A stretch of 64,000 nucleotides of DNA, from assembly GCA_032191485.1 (NCBI GenBank), contig JAVDOI010000011.1:5374298-5438297 (forward strand), given 5' to 3'. This document shows positions 1 to 14,261 of this stretch, one piece after another. The notes under the pieces were generated by a model. The model saw only the letters and a program-made list of their open reading frames with translations, made no database searches and had not been told where the DNA came from. The stretch comes from Leptoclinus maculatus. Its lineage: Eukaryota > Chordata > Actinopteri > Perciformes > Stichaeidae. Both the position numbers and the translations under genes were made by a program. Each line of letters opens with the position of its first letter. Position 1 is the first letter of the stretch.

Positions 1-1156
1 CTCAGCGCTACTCTCAGAACCAAAGAAGCCTCCAAATATGGCATTTAACACACAGGAATTATCCTTTGACCTTTGAGAAGTTTATAATGGCTTGGCTTAA
101 CATTGACATTTTATCACAGAAAACAATAGAGTCCTCGGGGGAGCAAACACAAAGCCGAGCTAATATCAACCGAGATGTCGTGTCGAGACATAAAATCGGG
201 CGTGACCTTGACCGCTCGGTAGCCGGTCTACTGTGAAACTGCACACTAGAAAAACAGAGGGAGTGCGAGCGAGCCGGCTGATTGACTGGGAAAGGTGGGA
301 GGAAATTGTGGGGGTGAGAGAGAAAGAGAGGAAGGAAGGAAGGTAAGAAGAGAAGAAGGGAGGGAACGAGGGAGAGTGGAATTTAAGGGAGTGAGTCTGA
401 GGAGAGAAAGGGGGATGAAATATGGCCAAATAGGGGGGAGCAGTACAAAGAAAGACAAACAGGAAGATAGAGAGATGCAAGCAGGAGGAGGTGTGGGAGT
501 CATAGTGTACATCTCTTCTCATTACTCCTCCTGGCTTAAAACAATACGCTCCAAATATAGCAATAACAACACATGACAGGCCACCATGTAGCCAACAAAG
601 TGTCCTAACACACTACGAAAGCCAATTGTATGGAAAACCCCATCAGAAAACAACCTCTTCGGGTCATGTCCTGTCGGGTACGAACGATTTAAAAGAAGGA
701 CAAAGGCTTGATTTGAACAATGTGCCTGATAAAGGCTTATCTAGAAGAATACATACGCTCTGATAAGGATTAGAAACATATCACCTCAAATATAAACACT
801 TGAGGTGAGTTTCCTTTATTGCCCCCTTTTTGTCCGGTGCTTTCTTATCACAGGGAACTAACACAGCCTGGTACCTTTAATGTGTCCCTTGTGAAGAAAG
901 GGTTCAATAAACAGCTGTAGATTTGGACTATTTTGTTTTTTAAAATCAGCTTTTTGGTTGTTGCTGACGAAGTGTGACGAAGGTCTGTTTTGAGAGGAAG
1001 TCGTGGTGGATGAACGGGTCAAACGCAACACTTTTTTTCCAGTTGACCTGCGTTTGTGTCCAGTCAGCGTTTTTAGACTCAGCTGACATCATTTTGAGTT
1101 TTTAGGATGTATAATAGTTGAATAAGCTCGTTTGAGGTGCTAGAACATCAATGCAA
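1..1156. other. No gene seen
   Basis: Mixed unique sequence with a purine-rich patch at 287-480 (GGAAGGAAGG). The opening 130 bp (TATCCTTTGACCTTTGAG) could be regulatory, but nothing is firm. Confidence 0.5.
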
Positions 1157-1258
1157 AGATGGTGGCGGTCGAAGCCACCCCCCCCCCCCCCCCCCCTTTC
1201 AGAAACCAATGGGTGGCGTCACGGAGACTACGTCCATATTTCATACAGTGTACGGACA
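1157..1258 (+). repeat. Teleost repeat fragment with C run
   Basis: AAGATGGTGGCGG, a 19-C run (1,178-1,196), then ACCAATGGGTGGCGTCACG and CTACGTCCATATTTCATACA match the character of a widespread fish repeat. Confidence 0.5.
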
Positions 1259-1770
1259 CACACATAACTCGTTGCAATCACCACAGCCTTTATTTTTCGC
1301 AATTCTTTCGGAGGAACTCGTCAACGCGAGCAACAGTAACCACCACGGCTTCACAGAAACGTGTGGCTGCCTTCCTAAAAGGGTCTCAAACTCCAGAGAA
1401 AGACTTCACATCGTCGGCACAGCTGTCAACCGTCACCGAAAAACAAAACAAGGGGCCGTGATTTATTCCTGTAGATGTCGGAGATGAACGCGGTTAAGTG
1501 GAGTCGTATACATGAAGCTGGTTATAATAAAAAAAAAAGGAGAACAGTTACAGTAGTCTCCCAGCATTCTTTCTGTCACGACAGGAGAGCAGGAGGTGGA
1601 CACAATGATGGATGGATGGAGGTGAAATGTGTGAAAAAGACATTAGTCACACAAAGGGTATTCACAGGAGCCTCTCCTCCTCTCGCCTCCCTCCATCCTC
1701 CTCACTCCTGGACAGGGAATGTGTGTTCGTTCAGCTGTATGGCTTTCTCATCAGGGGCCCGACAGCTCAC

Positions 1771-4184
<2,414 letters not shown>

Positions 4185-4192
4185 GTCTACAT
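4185..4192. repeat. Left target-site duplication of the hAT element
   Basis: GTCTACAT, identical to 4,945-4,952. Confidence 0.88.
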
Positions 4193-4944
4193 TAGGGCTG
4201 CACAATTAATCGAATTTTAATCGCGATCACGATTATGGCTGCCACGATTAAACGAGCGTGATCGTCGGCGATATTAACATTTAAAATGCGTGCTCTGCTA
4301 CATATCAAATCAAGCGCTTCCTCAACTAAGAGTCAGCCAACCACCAGGGGGAGAACGAGATGGGAGGTGTCATGCACGCACCCTGCAGCGGCACACCAGG
4401 TGTGTCTGTGTGACTCTCACAGAGGGGGCGTGTCTGCAGCACCGGACTATGAATCACTCCTCCGTGGTGAAAGCGGTCACAGTCTTTTCCTTGTCATATG
4501 TCTTTCTCTTTAAATAACGCCTACATACCGTAACGGTTTTGTCCACCACCCTTATCCGTTATTATACTTTACAGGGAAGACAAAATGATCCCAAACTTGT
4601 GACTTAAATGACCCGGGGGCTTCTGAAGCTCCTCCGCTCGCCGTGACTTTCGCCGTTAAATGCTTCTAACCTGCTCCGTTCACGTGAACACATGCTTTAT
4701 ATCTGTTCACTGACACTTTGCATTGATATTCGGGGACTTGTTACTTGAAAAGGAACAACAGCAGTAAAACTGTATTACACACTATGATGATTACACTGTA
4801 AAAAAAGAAAAGAAGAAAAAATACTCAATTGATCCACGGATCGACCCGTGATCCGTTACACCACTAATCGTGATCAATAATCGCGATCTCAATATTGATC
4901 AAAATAATCGCGATTATGATTTTGGCCATAATCGTGCAGCCCTA
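4193..4944. mobile_element. Complete non-autonomous hAT-type element (752 bp)
   Basis: The ends are inverted repeats: TAGGGCTGCACAATTA at the left and the complement (GTGCAGCCCTA) at the right, followed inward by degenerate subterminal repeats rich in AATCGCGAT and AATCGTGAT. It is flanked by a perfect 8-bp duplication GTCTACAT at 4,185-4,192 and 4,945-4,952, the hallmark length for the hAT superfamily (established). There is no transposase frame inside, so it moved with enzyme supplied elsewhere. The intact duplication suggests a fairly recent insertion. Confidence 0.88.
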
Positions 4945-4952
4945 GTCTACAT
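4945..4952. repeat. Right target-site duplication of the hAT element
   Basis: GTCTACAT, identical to 4,185-4,192. Confidence 0.88.
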
Positions 4953-5503
4953 GTATGTGTGCGAATGCACGCTGAGCTATCAAAGACTGGAGCGCCAAGG
5001 GAGACAACCGCGTCCTCAAGAGGTTTTCATTATTATCCAATCAGTTAGGAAAAAGTAACTTTCTGTCTCTCGCGCTTCCAAATAAGCTCAGAGTTAATAA
5101 AACAGCCACAAGGTTTTATCCTTCCGCTACGTGCTTCAATGAGGATTTGTGTGTGCGTAACTCAAAATTACCCAAATACCCGTAAGTCGGCTGTTTACGC
5201 AACACTTTCAGTGAAACCCTGTAATCCCCTGCTGTCCTGTTTTTGAATTCTCTTCACGAGCCTGAATCCTGTTATCACGTCAATACTCTCTAAATCGATT
5301 AAGACCAGTGGGGTTGCTCGTTTCCCTATTGGCTGAACGAGGATTTATTCATCAGGCCGCTGCTGCGACCGACAGGTTTCACCCTGATTGCCTCTCCTTC
5401 ACTTCCTGTAGTTCACTTACACACACTCTAACACACTCAGGCCTTTCTTTGGCCTGAGGCAACAGGCAGCCTGATGGGTACACATTAAGTTGTCTTCTTC
5501 AGC

Positions 5504-5542
5504 TACACACACACACACACACACACAGAAACACACACACAG
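5504..5542 (+). repeat. Interrupted (CA)n
   Basis: Two CA runs separated by GAAA. Confidence 0.9.
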
Positions 5543-5678
5543 AAACACTTTTCTCATTCTGACCCAGTCACTTCCACCAACAATAGGACAACTGCTGCTT
5601 TGCTCTGTCCTGACAGTTAACACTAGGCCTGAGGCTGGGGAGGATACACCGACACATCATCGAAGGGCTACATGACAC

Positions 5679-5702
5679 TCACACACACACACACACACAC
5701 AT
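5679..5702 (+). repeat. (CA)n microsatellite
   Basis: About 11 CA units. Confidence 0.92.
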
Positions 5703-5853
5703 ATACACATCAAACCTAAAGCTTACACTTGTCTCACACACACGCACGCTACAGAAAATCACACAGCGGCCGCAAAAACTTTGAGTAATCTGCTGAGTGG
5801 TTGGTACGGCAACCTGATCCTCTGAGCGACTCACACCGCTGGCTTTGTGGGTG

Positions 5854-5891
5854 CACACGCACACACACACACACACACACACGCACACACG

Positions 5892-5944
<53 letters not shown>
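5854..5944 (+). repeat. (CA)n microsatellite with CG interruptions
   Basis: About 90 bp. GCACACGCACGC variants lie in the first half. Confidence 0.97.
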
Positions 5945-5947
<3 letters not shown>

Positions 5948-7824
5948 TAGGTGTGAAACCTTCTGTTAATCCTTTTTGTTAATGTCTTAATCAGATATTT
6001 AATGGCCTGATAATAGAAATGTGATTTGTTCTCTTGCTCTTACTTTCTCTCTCTTTTTTCTCTCCCCTCCTCCTCCTCTCTCCGCTCCTTTCACAGCATC
6101 TATATAATAGCTGGTTGTATTGTTTTACCGTTTTTTCCTCTCTTCTGGCTGCTCCACCTGTCTGCTCGAACCCTAATCATTTGACAATATTTAAGCTCAA
6201 AGATTTCCTTAAACCTAATTTAGAAATAACACCTCACACACAAAGTTGGGTATAAAATGACCATATAGTCACGCGGTTCCCTCAAAAAAACTCAAAGACT
6301 AGTGTTTAAATTTCACGTTAATGCTCAGAAACCAGCGGCGTCAGGTGCCAAAATCTACCGCAGACCTTTTCCTGTCGGGTTCATACTTGGCAAGAGCAAT
6401 ACATCAGTTTAATCCCGAAAAAACTAAAGCAAGCGATGAATCATTTTAACGACACACCCAACCCAAATTAACGGAGAAGAAAAGATTTATGAAGACGATT
6501 AATTCAACTAACTGAGGGGAAAAGGAAATCATGGCAACAATCTGAACAATAATAAGCCACAATATTAAGATTGAATTGTGTGTTATTATAGGAGAGTGGT
6601 TTTCATTTCTTATTACCATTAGAATAGCTTCATTTATGACTCAGTATCTGTCACAGGGAAATAGTAAACACACTCAAATGGTTTTCTAGGCAACATATTG
6701 ACGAAGCACTGGAACGAAGTATCATTCATACAGAAAACATCAAGGCCATATGTTTTTAGTTTCAAAACTCAAGTTATCAACCTGTGAAACCTGCAGTCAA
6801 GAGTTCCCAAAAATACACATCTCACGAAGAGAAGAAGGAGGATACTCGGGCATGGGAAAAAAGCGAGTGAGGCTTTTGAGGAAACCGAGACCGAGAACAT
6901 AAAGTTCTGCAGACCACAAAGAACCTGAGGGCGGTGTGAACCTAGAACATTCTTTTAAAGCTTATAAAGGGCTTTACAGAAACCACATCATGCACAGTAT
7001 GCACTTGTGAGAGTATGTGCGTGTGTGTGCAACAACAAGTTGGGCTCATTATTTAAATGCAGATTAAGGAAAGTGAAGAAAGTACGGTAAGGGAAGAAGA
7101 AGAAGAAGGGATGGACTCAGGGAGAGGAATTAATCCTCACAAACAACTGCTTAACGCGTGAGGATTTACAGGTGAACTGCAGAGTGGACAAGAAAATGAC
7201 ATGTTAATGAGTACCTTGGGTAAAAAAAACGTAACAGAATCTACTTTGCTTTCTAAAACCGTGTGCTGCATTACATCCTGTGAGACAGAAAACAGAAAAG
7301 ACTGACAGAGCTAGAGACATCCTAAACGGTCCATTAACAACTCGCAGTCAGGACTTGTTGAAAACTGATCTGGTAGCAGTTTGAGAACGAACACAACCAA
7401 AACGATGTTTTTCTCCGTTTCTTCCGGCTTTCACGGTGAGAATATTAAAACGTCACACCTGTCTCCTGTGTCTCCAACACATCCATGTGATGAGGCTTGT
7501 TTTACATCACGGATCTAGTTATTTACTTTACACTTGTTATATCTCAACTCCCTGATTATTCATTTTTTATAACAGAAGAGGGAATTTTGCAAGATTTTAG
7601 CGTCACCTTGGTCAGATAATAAATGATTATTGTCAAAATAGGGATTAGAGCATCCAGGGCTCCTTAACCCCCAAAAAAAACTAAAAGAAGGAGGGAAGGA
7701 AAGTGAAAAGAGAAAGAAAAGGTGAGCAGGAAAAAGACTCAATAAACGGGGGAAAGTAGGCCAGCTTTGGGCTGAAAGTAGGTCAAAGGCTACAAGTACT
7801 ATTCCAGTTCAGTGTGTGTATTAA

Positions 7825-7843
7825 TGTGTGTGTGTGTGTGTGT
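7825..7843 (+). repeat. Short (GT)n
   Basis: Nine GT units. Confidence 0.88.
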
Positions 7844-8390
7844 CTGGCTGGTCAGTGCATGGAGGCTGGGGACTGAGTTACATTTTAGTGCAAAATAAGA
7901 CCAGAGACAGACTGGGAGGAGACACTCCACAGTATGACCGTACACTCAGCTCACCTTCATCCTGAACGTTTAAGCAGAATACAGAATCTAGCAGAAAATG
8001 TGTGTTTTTTTTTTCAATCAATGTAGCAGCCGCATATAAAGCTCCAAAATCAAGATTCCAGATAGCAAAATGATATCGTTCGGTAGTTTGTTTTCAGACA
8101 CGCAGACATGAAAACAGCTTCACTCCATTTGACTCCAGCCAAACCTTCACCAGTGACTGTGAAGTCTCTCCTAACAGCGCAGCGGCGGCAGGTGTCGCGG
8201 GCGTGTATGTGAGGAATCCGAGGTCGGGGTCACTTTACTTATTCTGTCAAAGTCAGGTTGCACTCACCATCGGTGGACTCAACCGAGAGCAATGACCCTC
8301 TGAACCAAAGTCCAATTAAACACACCTTTAGGGGTAAACCACTATATTTAGTGACATGTATCTCCATCGGTTTGTATAGTAAAGTATTCT

Positions 8391-8410
8391 GTGTGTGTGT
8401 GTGTGTGTGT
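8391..8410 (+). repeat. Short (GT)n
   Basis: Ten GT units. Confidence 0.9.
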
Positions 8411-8596
8411 CTGCAGAGCGCCTCGTGCCTTACAGATAAGGCAAGACATAGTTGGCGCAAGATAAGAAACAGTTAACACTCCTGAGTGTGTGTGATTGTT
8501 TGTGTGCTTGTGTGTGTGTGTGAAGCAAACCGGTGTCCTCGACCTGACTTTTATCAGCCTTTTGGAGGCAGACACTGTAACTCATTAACAACAGTG

Positions 8597-8600
<4 letters not shown>

Positions 8601-8653
<53 letters not shown>
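8601..8653 (+). repeat. (CA)26 microsatellite
   Basis: 53 bp pure CA. Confidence 0.97.
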
Positions 8654-8655
<2 letters not shown>

Positions 8656-9401
8656 TACCACCACTTGCTGTGGTCCACTTTAGTGATAAAGAGGTGAATA
8701 TTTGCTGTAAGGGAGCCTTTTCATATTGACATAACCCATATAAAGATGGGGACAATGGCGAGAGAGAGAGACTGGCTTTATAAACAGCTTCATATGTATT
8801 TGGCTTCCGAGCAGTTAAATAATTGCAGATAAGCTATAAAAGGGTTGAATACAAGTAGGTGACCCTGGAAGGCCAGAAGAACAAACACCTTTGTGTTTTC
8901 TGTTTACTCAAATCTTACATTACATTAATTCCTCCGAGGAATAATTAGAGCTTTACATTACAAATATGTTCTTTATTTAATTTAACTATAATTTAAGGTG
9001 TCCGTTGGGAGCAGGCCGACTGTTTGACATCCCGATGTGCAGCTTGCAGCGTCGTCGAGAAAACGCCATGCTTGCTTGAGTGAAGTTTGGCATCAAGTAA
9101 ATACAAACAAAATGCAAAATCACTACTCTATTGCAAAACATAGTTAAGACCGGTCTCACAGCCACATGAATGTTGATAGACAGCTTCATGTTTCCTAGAA
9201 AAACTCACTTTACACCCACGTTTTCAAGCAGACGTCGAGACATTGCTGCGATCTTAAATGAGCTTTTATTTCTGCTACTTTTGACTTTGATTTAATTTAA
9301 TTAAAGTAAGAAAAACTTCATTTGTATGCTACATTTGAATAAATAATAAACAAAAGCAGGAGGAATTGAGGACTACATTTCAAATGAAGAAACATAACCT
9401 T
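8654..9401. other. No gene seen
   Basis: Unique AT-rich sequence with a GATAAG next to TATAAAAGG at 8,828-8,843, which lacks a downstream frame. Confidence 0.45.
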
Positions 9402-9620
<219 letters not shown>

Positions 9621-9665
9621 AAGCAGCATGTGATAATTCAGTATTGTTCCGTCTTCCTCCTGTAT

Positions 9666-9700
9666 TTCCTCCTCCTCCTCCTCCTCCTCCTCCTCCTCCA
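9666..9700 (+). repeat. (TCC)n trinucleotide repeat
   Basis: Eleven TCC units just downstream of the 217-bp CA array. Confidence 0.95.
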
Positions 9701-9758
9701 CCTGTGTGTTTTCTGCTTCACTTGGTGGAGAGTCAGACATTCCAAGCATGCACATAAA

Positions 9759-9785
9759 ACACACACACACACAAACACACACACA
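9759..9785 (+). repeat. Short interrupted (CA)n
   Basis: CA run broken by AAA. Confidence 0.85.
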
Positions 9786-9856
9786 TTCCACACCAATCCT
9801 CAGCCGTGACTAAGTCCATTTGTTCAGCTCAGGTCACTGTCTCCTTTTAGGCTCCT

Positions 9857-9858
<2 letters not shown>

Positions 9859-9909
<51 letters not shown>

Positions 9910-9940
9910 GGGATTAGATGTGTGTGTGTGTGTGTGTGTG
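9859..9940 (+). repeat. Compound (GT)n(GA)n...(GT)n array
   Basis: About 15 GT, then about 11 GA, a short GGGGATTAGA spacer, then about 11 GT. Confidence 0.95.
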
Positions 9941-10967
9941 ATTGAATGTTCTTAACCTATATGTCTTTTTTTCTAATGGCTCCATGTTGATTGACATCTT
10001 AATGTGTCCAAGTCTTACGTAACAGGAAATAGAAGTGCTAAATGAAGAAGGGAAATACAACTGTCCAACACCAACCTCAAAGTTGTGACATTGAACCTTT
10101 AATGAAACAGAGCTTCATACTAATCTCTGTTCAACACGGACACTTCCCCAGCTAACATGGGATCCAGTCAGCACACTTACATCATGTGCACGCCAGTAAA
10201 AGAGTCAACTGATGGCCAGTGAGGGTGAGCCTCTGTAAATTAAGAGTTACGTTAACGGTAAAGCTCAGTCGCAGTGACACACCGAGCATGTTGATGAACA
10301 TGTCTGAGAGTTATACAGTTCAGAAGACAAGTACTGCAGCTGGTTTATATCACAGATATTAACTCAAAGCTTTACTGGATCGCTGGAAGTGTTTGCACTT
10401 AGATTAATGGATTAACTGCTGTGAGGAAAACGAAGCGTAGATTCAAGAGGATTCACACCGTTCTTTGAGAAACTGGTTTCCTTTCAACAATTGTTCCAAA
10501 GTAACTGAATAATTGTAACAAACATTTTTTACAAATAAGGAAATTCTTATATTTGGGAGGCTCAGTTTTCACTTCCCTTTTACCATTCTCCAAAAGCCAT
10601 CGTAGGATTAACGGGCGAGCTCCAGAGGAAGTGTCTCACCTCTACACACCTGGCACATCGCTGCGTAGAGTAACGCTGGATTGTTGCTCTCTGAATGCTA
10701 TAAAAGACATTGTGTAAAGTCCAACTAATCATTTCCACATCAAAAAGGGTGAGGGGGGGGACTGGATTTACAGTAAGACTCATCATGACCGTACCATGCT
10801 TTTGGGTAACAAGGCCCAATAAAAAAAGGTTTGTCAAGAGGCCTGCTTTTACTCACCAGTTAATGTGAAGAAGTACTAATGTCCGCCGGCTGAATCATTC
10901 CTTTTACAAACTACATGTGAGAAGAGGGCGAGGCAGGAACAGAGCCTGACAAGTGCTGATTGATAGT

Positions 10968-11004
<37 letters not shown>

Positions 11005-11937
11005 CAGAATACAACGTGGAATCAATCAGTCAGCATGTCACTTGTAGCTGTCAGTGTGGACTAATCTCCAGTCTAGTCATGTTTTCTTCATGTTCTCCTC
11101 TCATCATTCTGTAGAGATGTGTCTACATTATACTATGTTCTCTACTTCTATAGCATATCGTTTGTAAGGCTATAGCTAGAAAACCATTGGGATCCATTTA
11201 AAGCCTCAGTAGAAGTAGAATTAGTAGTAATACAACATTGTAATACTAGTCAATTGAAAAGTAAATGTCAAGCAAGGAGTCTCTGTAAGTCTGTCTGTAA
11301 GATGTGTCAGGCTGGTGCAATTTGGAAACGTTCAATAGTAATAAACGCAGGGGCGGGGCTTCAGGGCCTTTACACACCGAGGCTTGAATACATCAGACAT
11401 CATATTCCATAAACTGATTATACTGTACAGTTTTTAATGGAAAATCTCAAATCTGTAAAGTAAGCCACAGCTGTAAAAATGCAGAAAATTGTCCGTGCAG
11501 TATAGAAAAGTGTGGATGCGATACATTGAGGTGCTTTCCAAATTGTCGACAGGTGAATCGTAATCGCATTGAATTGTGAGGCCAGTGAAGATTTAGAACT
11601 TAATCAGTCTCATCACTTGTCTTTCTAACATGTAGTAGTGAAGACGTATGAATAAAGTAGCTCTCCAGTAACTGAAGGATTATGATTATGGCTGCTCCTT
11701 CAGATAAATAAACCATATATCACACATTGTGACAAAGATGAAAAAAGGCCCGTTATTCTCAGCTCCTGAAAAGTTGACGTTCTAAAGATACTTAAAATAA
11801 AAATACATGAACTACAAGCACCTCAGTCTTGTACATACTTTCAACCACTGAGCGCTACATGCAGTACACAACACTTTACTCTCAATTAAAACTAAAGTGG
11901 TAACAGCTAGACTCCTAAACATCCACTGATCTGAGAG
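9941..11937. other. No gene seen
   Basis: Unique sequence with one CA array. An 85-codon minus frame (10,580-10,837) lacks splice support. Confidence 0.5.
10971..11000 (+). repeat. (CA)15 microsatellite
   Basis: Pure CA. Confidence 0.95.
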
Positions 11938-11958
11938 CCCCCCCCCCCCCCCCCCCCC
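11938..11958 (+). repeat. C21 homopolymer
   Basis: Uninterrupted C run on the plus strand. Confidence 0.97.
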
Positions 11959-12059
11959 ACACCTTCTCCGTTTTCCACCACATCTCACTGCCTTCCCTAA
12001 AGCTGCGACAACACAACAGTTAAATCCCAGAAAGCAGCCCATAAGTACCTTTGTTAATT

Positions 12060-12310
12060 ACGTGTGGAAGAATAGGCCTGTTGTGTCCCTGTGTGTGATA
12101 ATGGTGCCAGCACAACAGAGGGATTACCTCGGGATAATAAGTATGCTGAGCTGCCCAATGTGATGAAGGCCCATGTACTGGGAAATAATTAACACAGTTA
12201 ACCGGTCGGCAGGCCTTTCAGCCAGATGTCAGCGCTGTCTGGTTACAGGCGGATTAATGTCCCGGGTTTATTTCACTGCGGCTGTGACTAATATCTGGAG
12301 ACACTTTATT
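12060..12310. promoter_or_regulatory. Candidate conserved non-coding element
   Basis: A non-repetitive 250-bp block with GTTAATTACG, GGGATTACC, GGGAAATAATTAAC, GGCGGATTAATG and E-box/TAATTA cores. This resembles developmental enhancers, but conservation was not tested. Confidence 0.3.
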
Positions 12311-12591
12311 TTTCATTTTCATACAGATCTCGCCAAAATGTTTTGCCTGTTGCCTGAAAAATGCAAGAAATGCCACTCATGCTGTTCTCTGCTGCTTTTC
12401 AAATTTTTTAACAATAATCACCACAGGATGCTCTGTCTACTTTGGCTGAAATCCTGAAATAGTTGTACCACATTGTGTCAGAACACACTGTCCAAAGACT
12501 CCAGGCTGTGAACTTTTGGCTTTCGTCTGCGAGCAGGAGGAGTTCGAGCTTAATGCAGACATTTTTGTTACAGTAGATGATTTTCAAAGTG

Positions 12592-12680
12592 GAGTCAAGT
12601 CGGTTTTATTTACATGGCCAAAACTCAGAAGTTTGCTTCATAGGGCTTTACAATCTGTGGACATGCAACGCTTTCTGGCC
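12592..12680 (+). repeat. Diverged copy of the TATAGCCCAATATCACA-type repeat
   Basis: AGTCAAGTCGGTTTTATTTA, then GGGCTTTACAATCTGT and a CATGCAACG block match the order of motifs at 54,211-54,330. Confidence 0.5.
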
Positions 12681-14035
12681 TAGGAGCATTGATTCGGGTG
12701 AGTAATAACTCAAAGAATAAACCCTTTAAAAGGGTGAAAAGCAACAGACGGGGGGATTCCTCTTCCAGTACGGACAGACGCTTATCAGATCCACTAGATT
12801 TGATTCACAGCACTTCAATCCACAAATTATACGGACAAACTAAAAGCACCAGAATGTTTCTCTCCTCCCACACCTTTCAGACATTGGAATTTGGGGGGCT
12901 CGGTCCGACAATTTCTGCAACATTACAAAAGCGGCGATGTGACATTTACACTCGCTTTCACGCAGTGATTGGTGAGCTGTGAGGAGTGAGGGGAGGCTCA
13001 CTTTTTGTGTGTGCAAATGATTGCAACAATGAATGCTTTCCAGCAGAGGCCGTCTGAGAATGTGCGCTGTTGTCTTTATTATTTAAAGCATCTCTCCTCT
13101 CTCTCCACGACGGACCATTTTCACTCCACCTTTGAGAGTGGAAGTTCAGAACAGCTGTGAACAATTGGTTGGACAGCACGTTGTAGAGAAGAGTTATTTT
13201 CTAGCTTAACTCGTCCCTGAGAGATTTTCCACAGTTCTTCATACAGTGAGGTGAGCAGCGCATCAACCATTAGTGGCAAATGTCAAAATAAACAAAACAT
13301 GACATTTTGAATGATACCTACTAATTTAGAGACAAAAAAAAGCATTTGTTGTGACTGTGTGGCTCACAGTCACAGTCACCGGTGTATATGTCCCCTCCAG
13401 AGTTCCCGTCTTCCTGAGCCCACCCCCACATCTCTCACACTCCTCTCACATTCCCCCTGCAGTATGGATTCCACATGGACAGCTGGCACTGCGGAGAGAG
13501 ACCAGCGCGTTTGAGTCCCCTCATGTGTGGTGGTTTTTAACTTTGAGCAACACGTGCCACAACAAGGAAAACCCATCTCAGAACTGAACCATTTGTGATC
13601 CGAAAATACGACAGCCGTTTCCTGCTTTTGTAGACAGCAGTGAAAAACAAGAAACGGGAACGATAAAGACCTGGCATGTTCCTTTAGAACCCTGTGACGT
13701 GCTAAAAGGCGAAACTTGTGTACCAAAGACTGAGTACGTCTACACTGACGTGAATTACAGCTCAACACAACGAGCTCAAGCCGTCAAAGCTAGAATCTAC
13801 AGCTACAGCTTACAAAAAGTATTTCCTAAAGCTCTCTGCCTTAACATCCTGGCCCTGATCAGCCTCCACTTCCTGGGGTCACAGGTCATCTGTATGTCTG
13901 ATAAACAACCAGGGAGAGGGAGCGTGGCCGACTGTCCATAACATGTCAATCACATTTGAGGCCGAGGTCAAAATGGTGGTATTTTTGGTTTAGGGTAGCC
14001 TTTGTGTTTCTGTCCTCCTGTCTATCACATACAAC

Positions 14036-14036
<1 letters not shown>

Positions 14037-14077
<41 letters not shown>
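14037..14077 (+). repeat. (CA)20 microsatellite
   Basis: Pure CA, 145 bp from a GT array on the same strand at 14,222. Confidence 0.97.
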
Positions 14078-14079
<2 letters not shown>

Positions 14080-14219
14080 CCTGAGTAGTGTATCGCACCC
14101 CCCACAAGACCCAATGTGACAGACCGATGCCCAAAGAAAACAAGGGTCTGTGTCTCCTGTCCCAGCGATCACCTTTCAACATCTCATTTGTAACGCGCCA
14201 TCAGGAATAACAGCTGGAG

Positions 14220-14221
<2 letters not shown>

Positions 14222-14259
<38 letters not shown>
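14222..14259 (+). repeat. (GT)19 microsatellite
   Basis: Pure GT; with 14,037-14,077 it forms an inverted complementary pair. Confidence 0.97.

Positions 14260-14261
<2 letters not shown>

Larger units (their letters stand above)
4953..5853. other. No gene seen apart from short CA arrays
   Basis: Unassigned unique sequence. Confidence 0.5.
5945..8600. other. No gene seen
   Basis: Mostly A-rich unique sequence with two short GT arrays; pyrimidine patch at 6,030-6,090. Confidence 0.5.

Noticed and set aside
8123..8137. Cytokine-receptor-like WSxWS motif on the minus strand
   Set aside because: The two Trp-Ser halves are in different frames (one extra base) and no surrounding domain is visible.
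8828..8843. GATA site next to a TATAAAA box
   Set aside because: No transcript-like sequence or frame follows in either direction; AT-rich chance match is likely.
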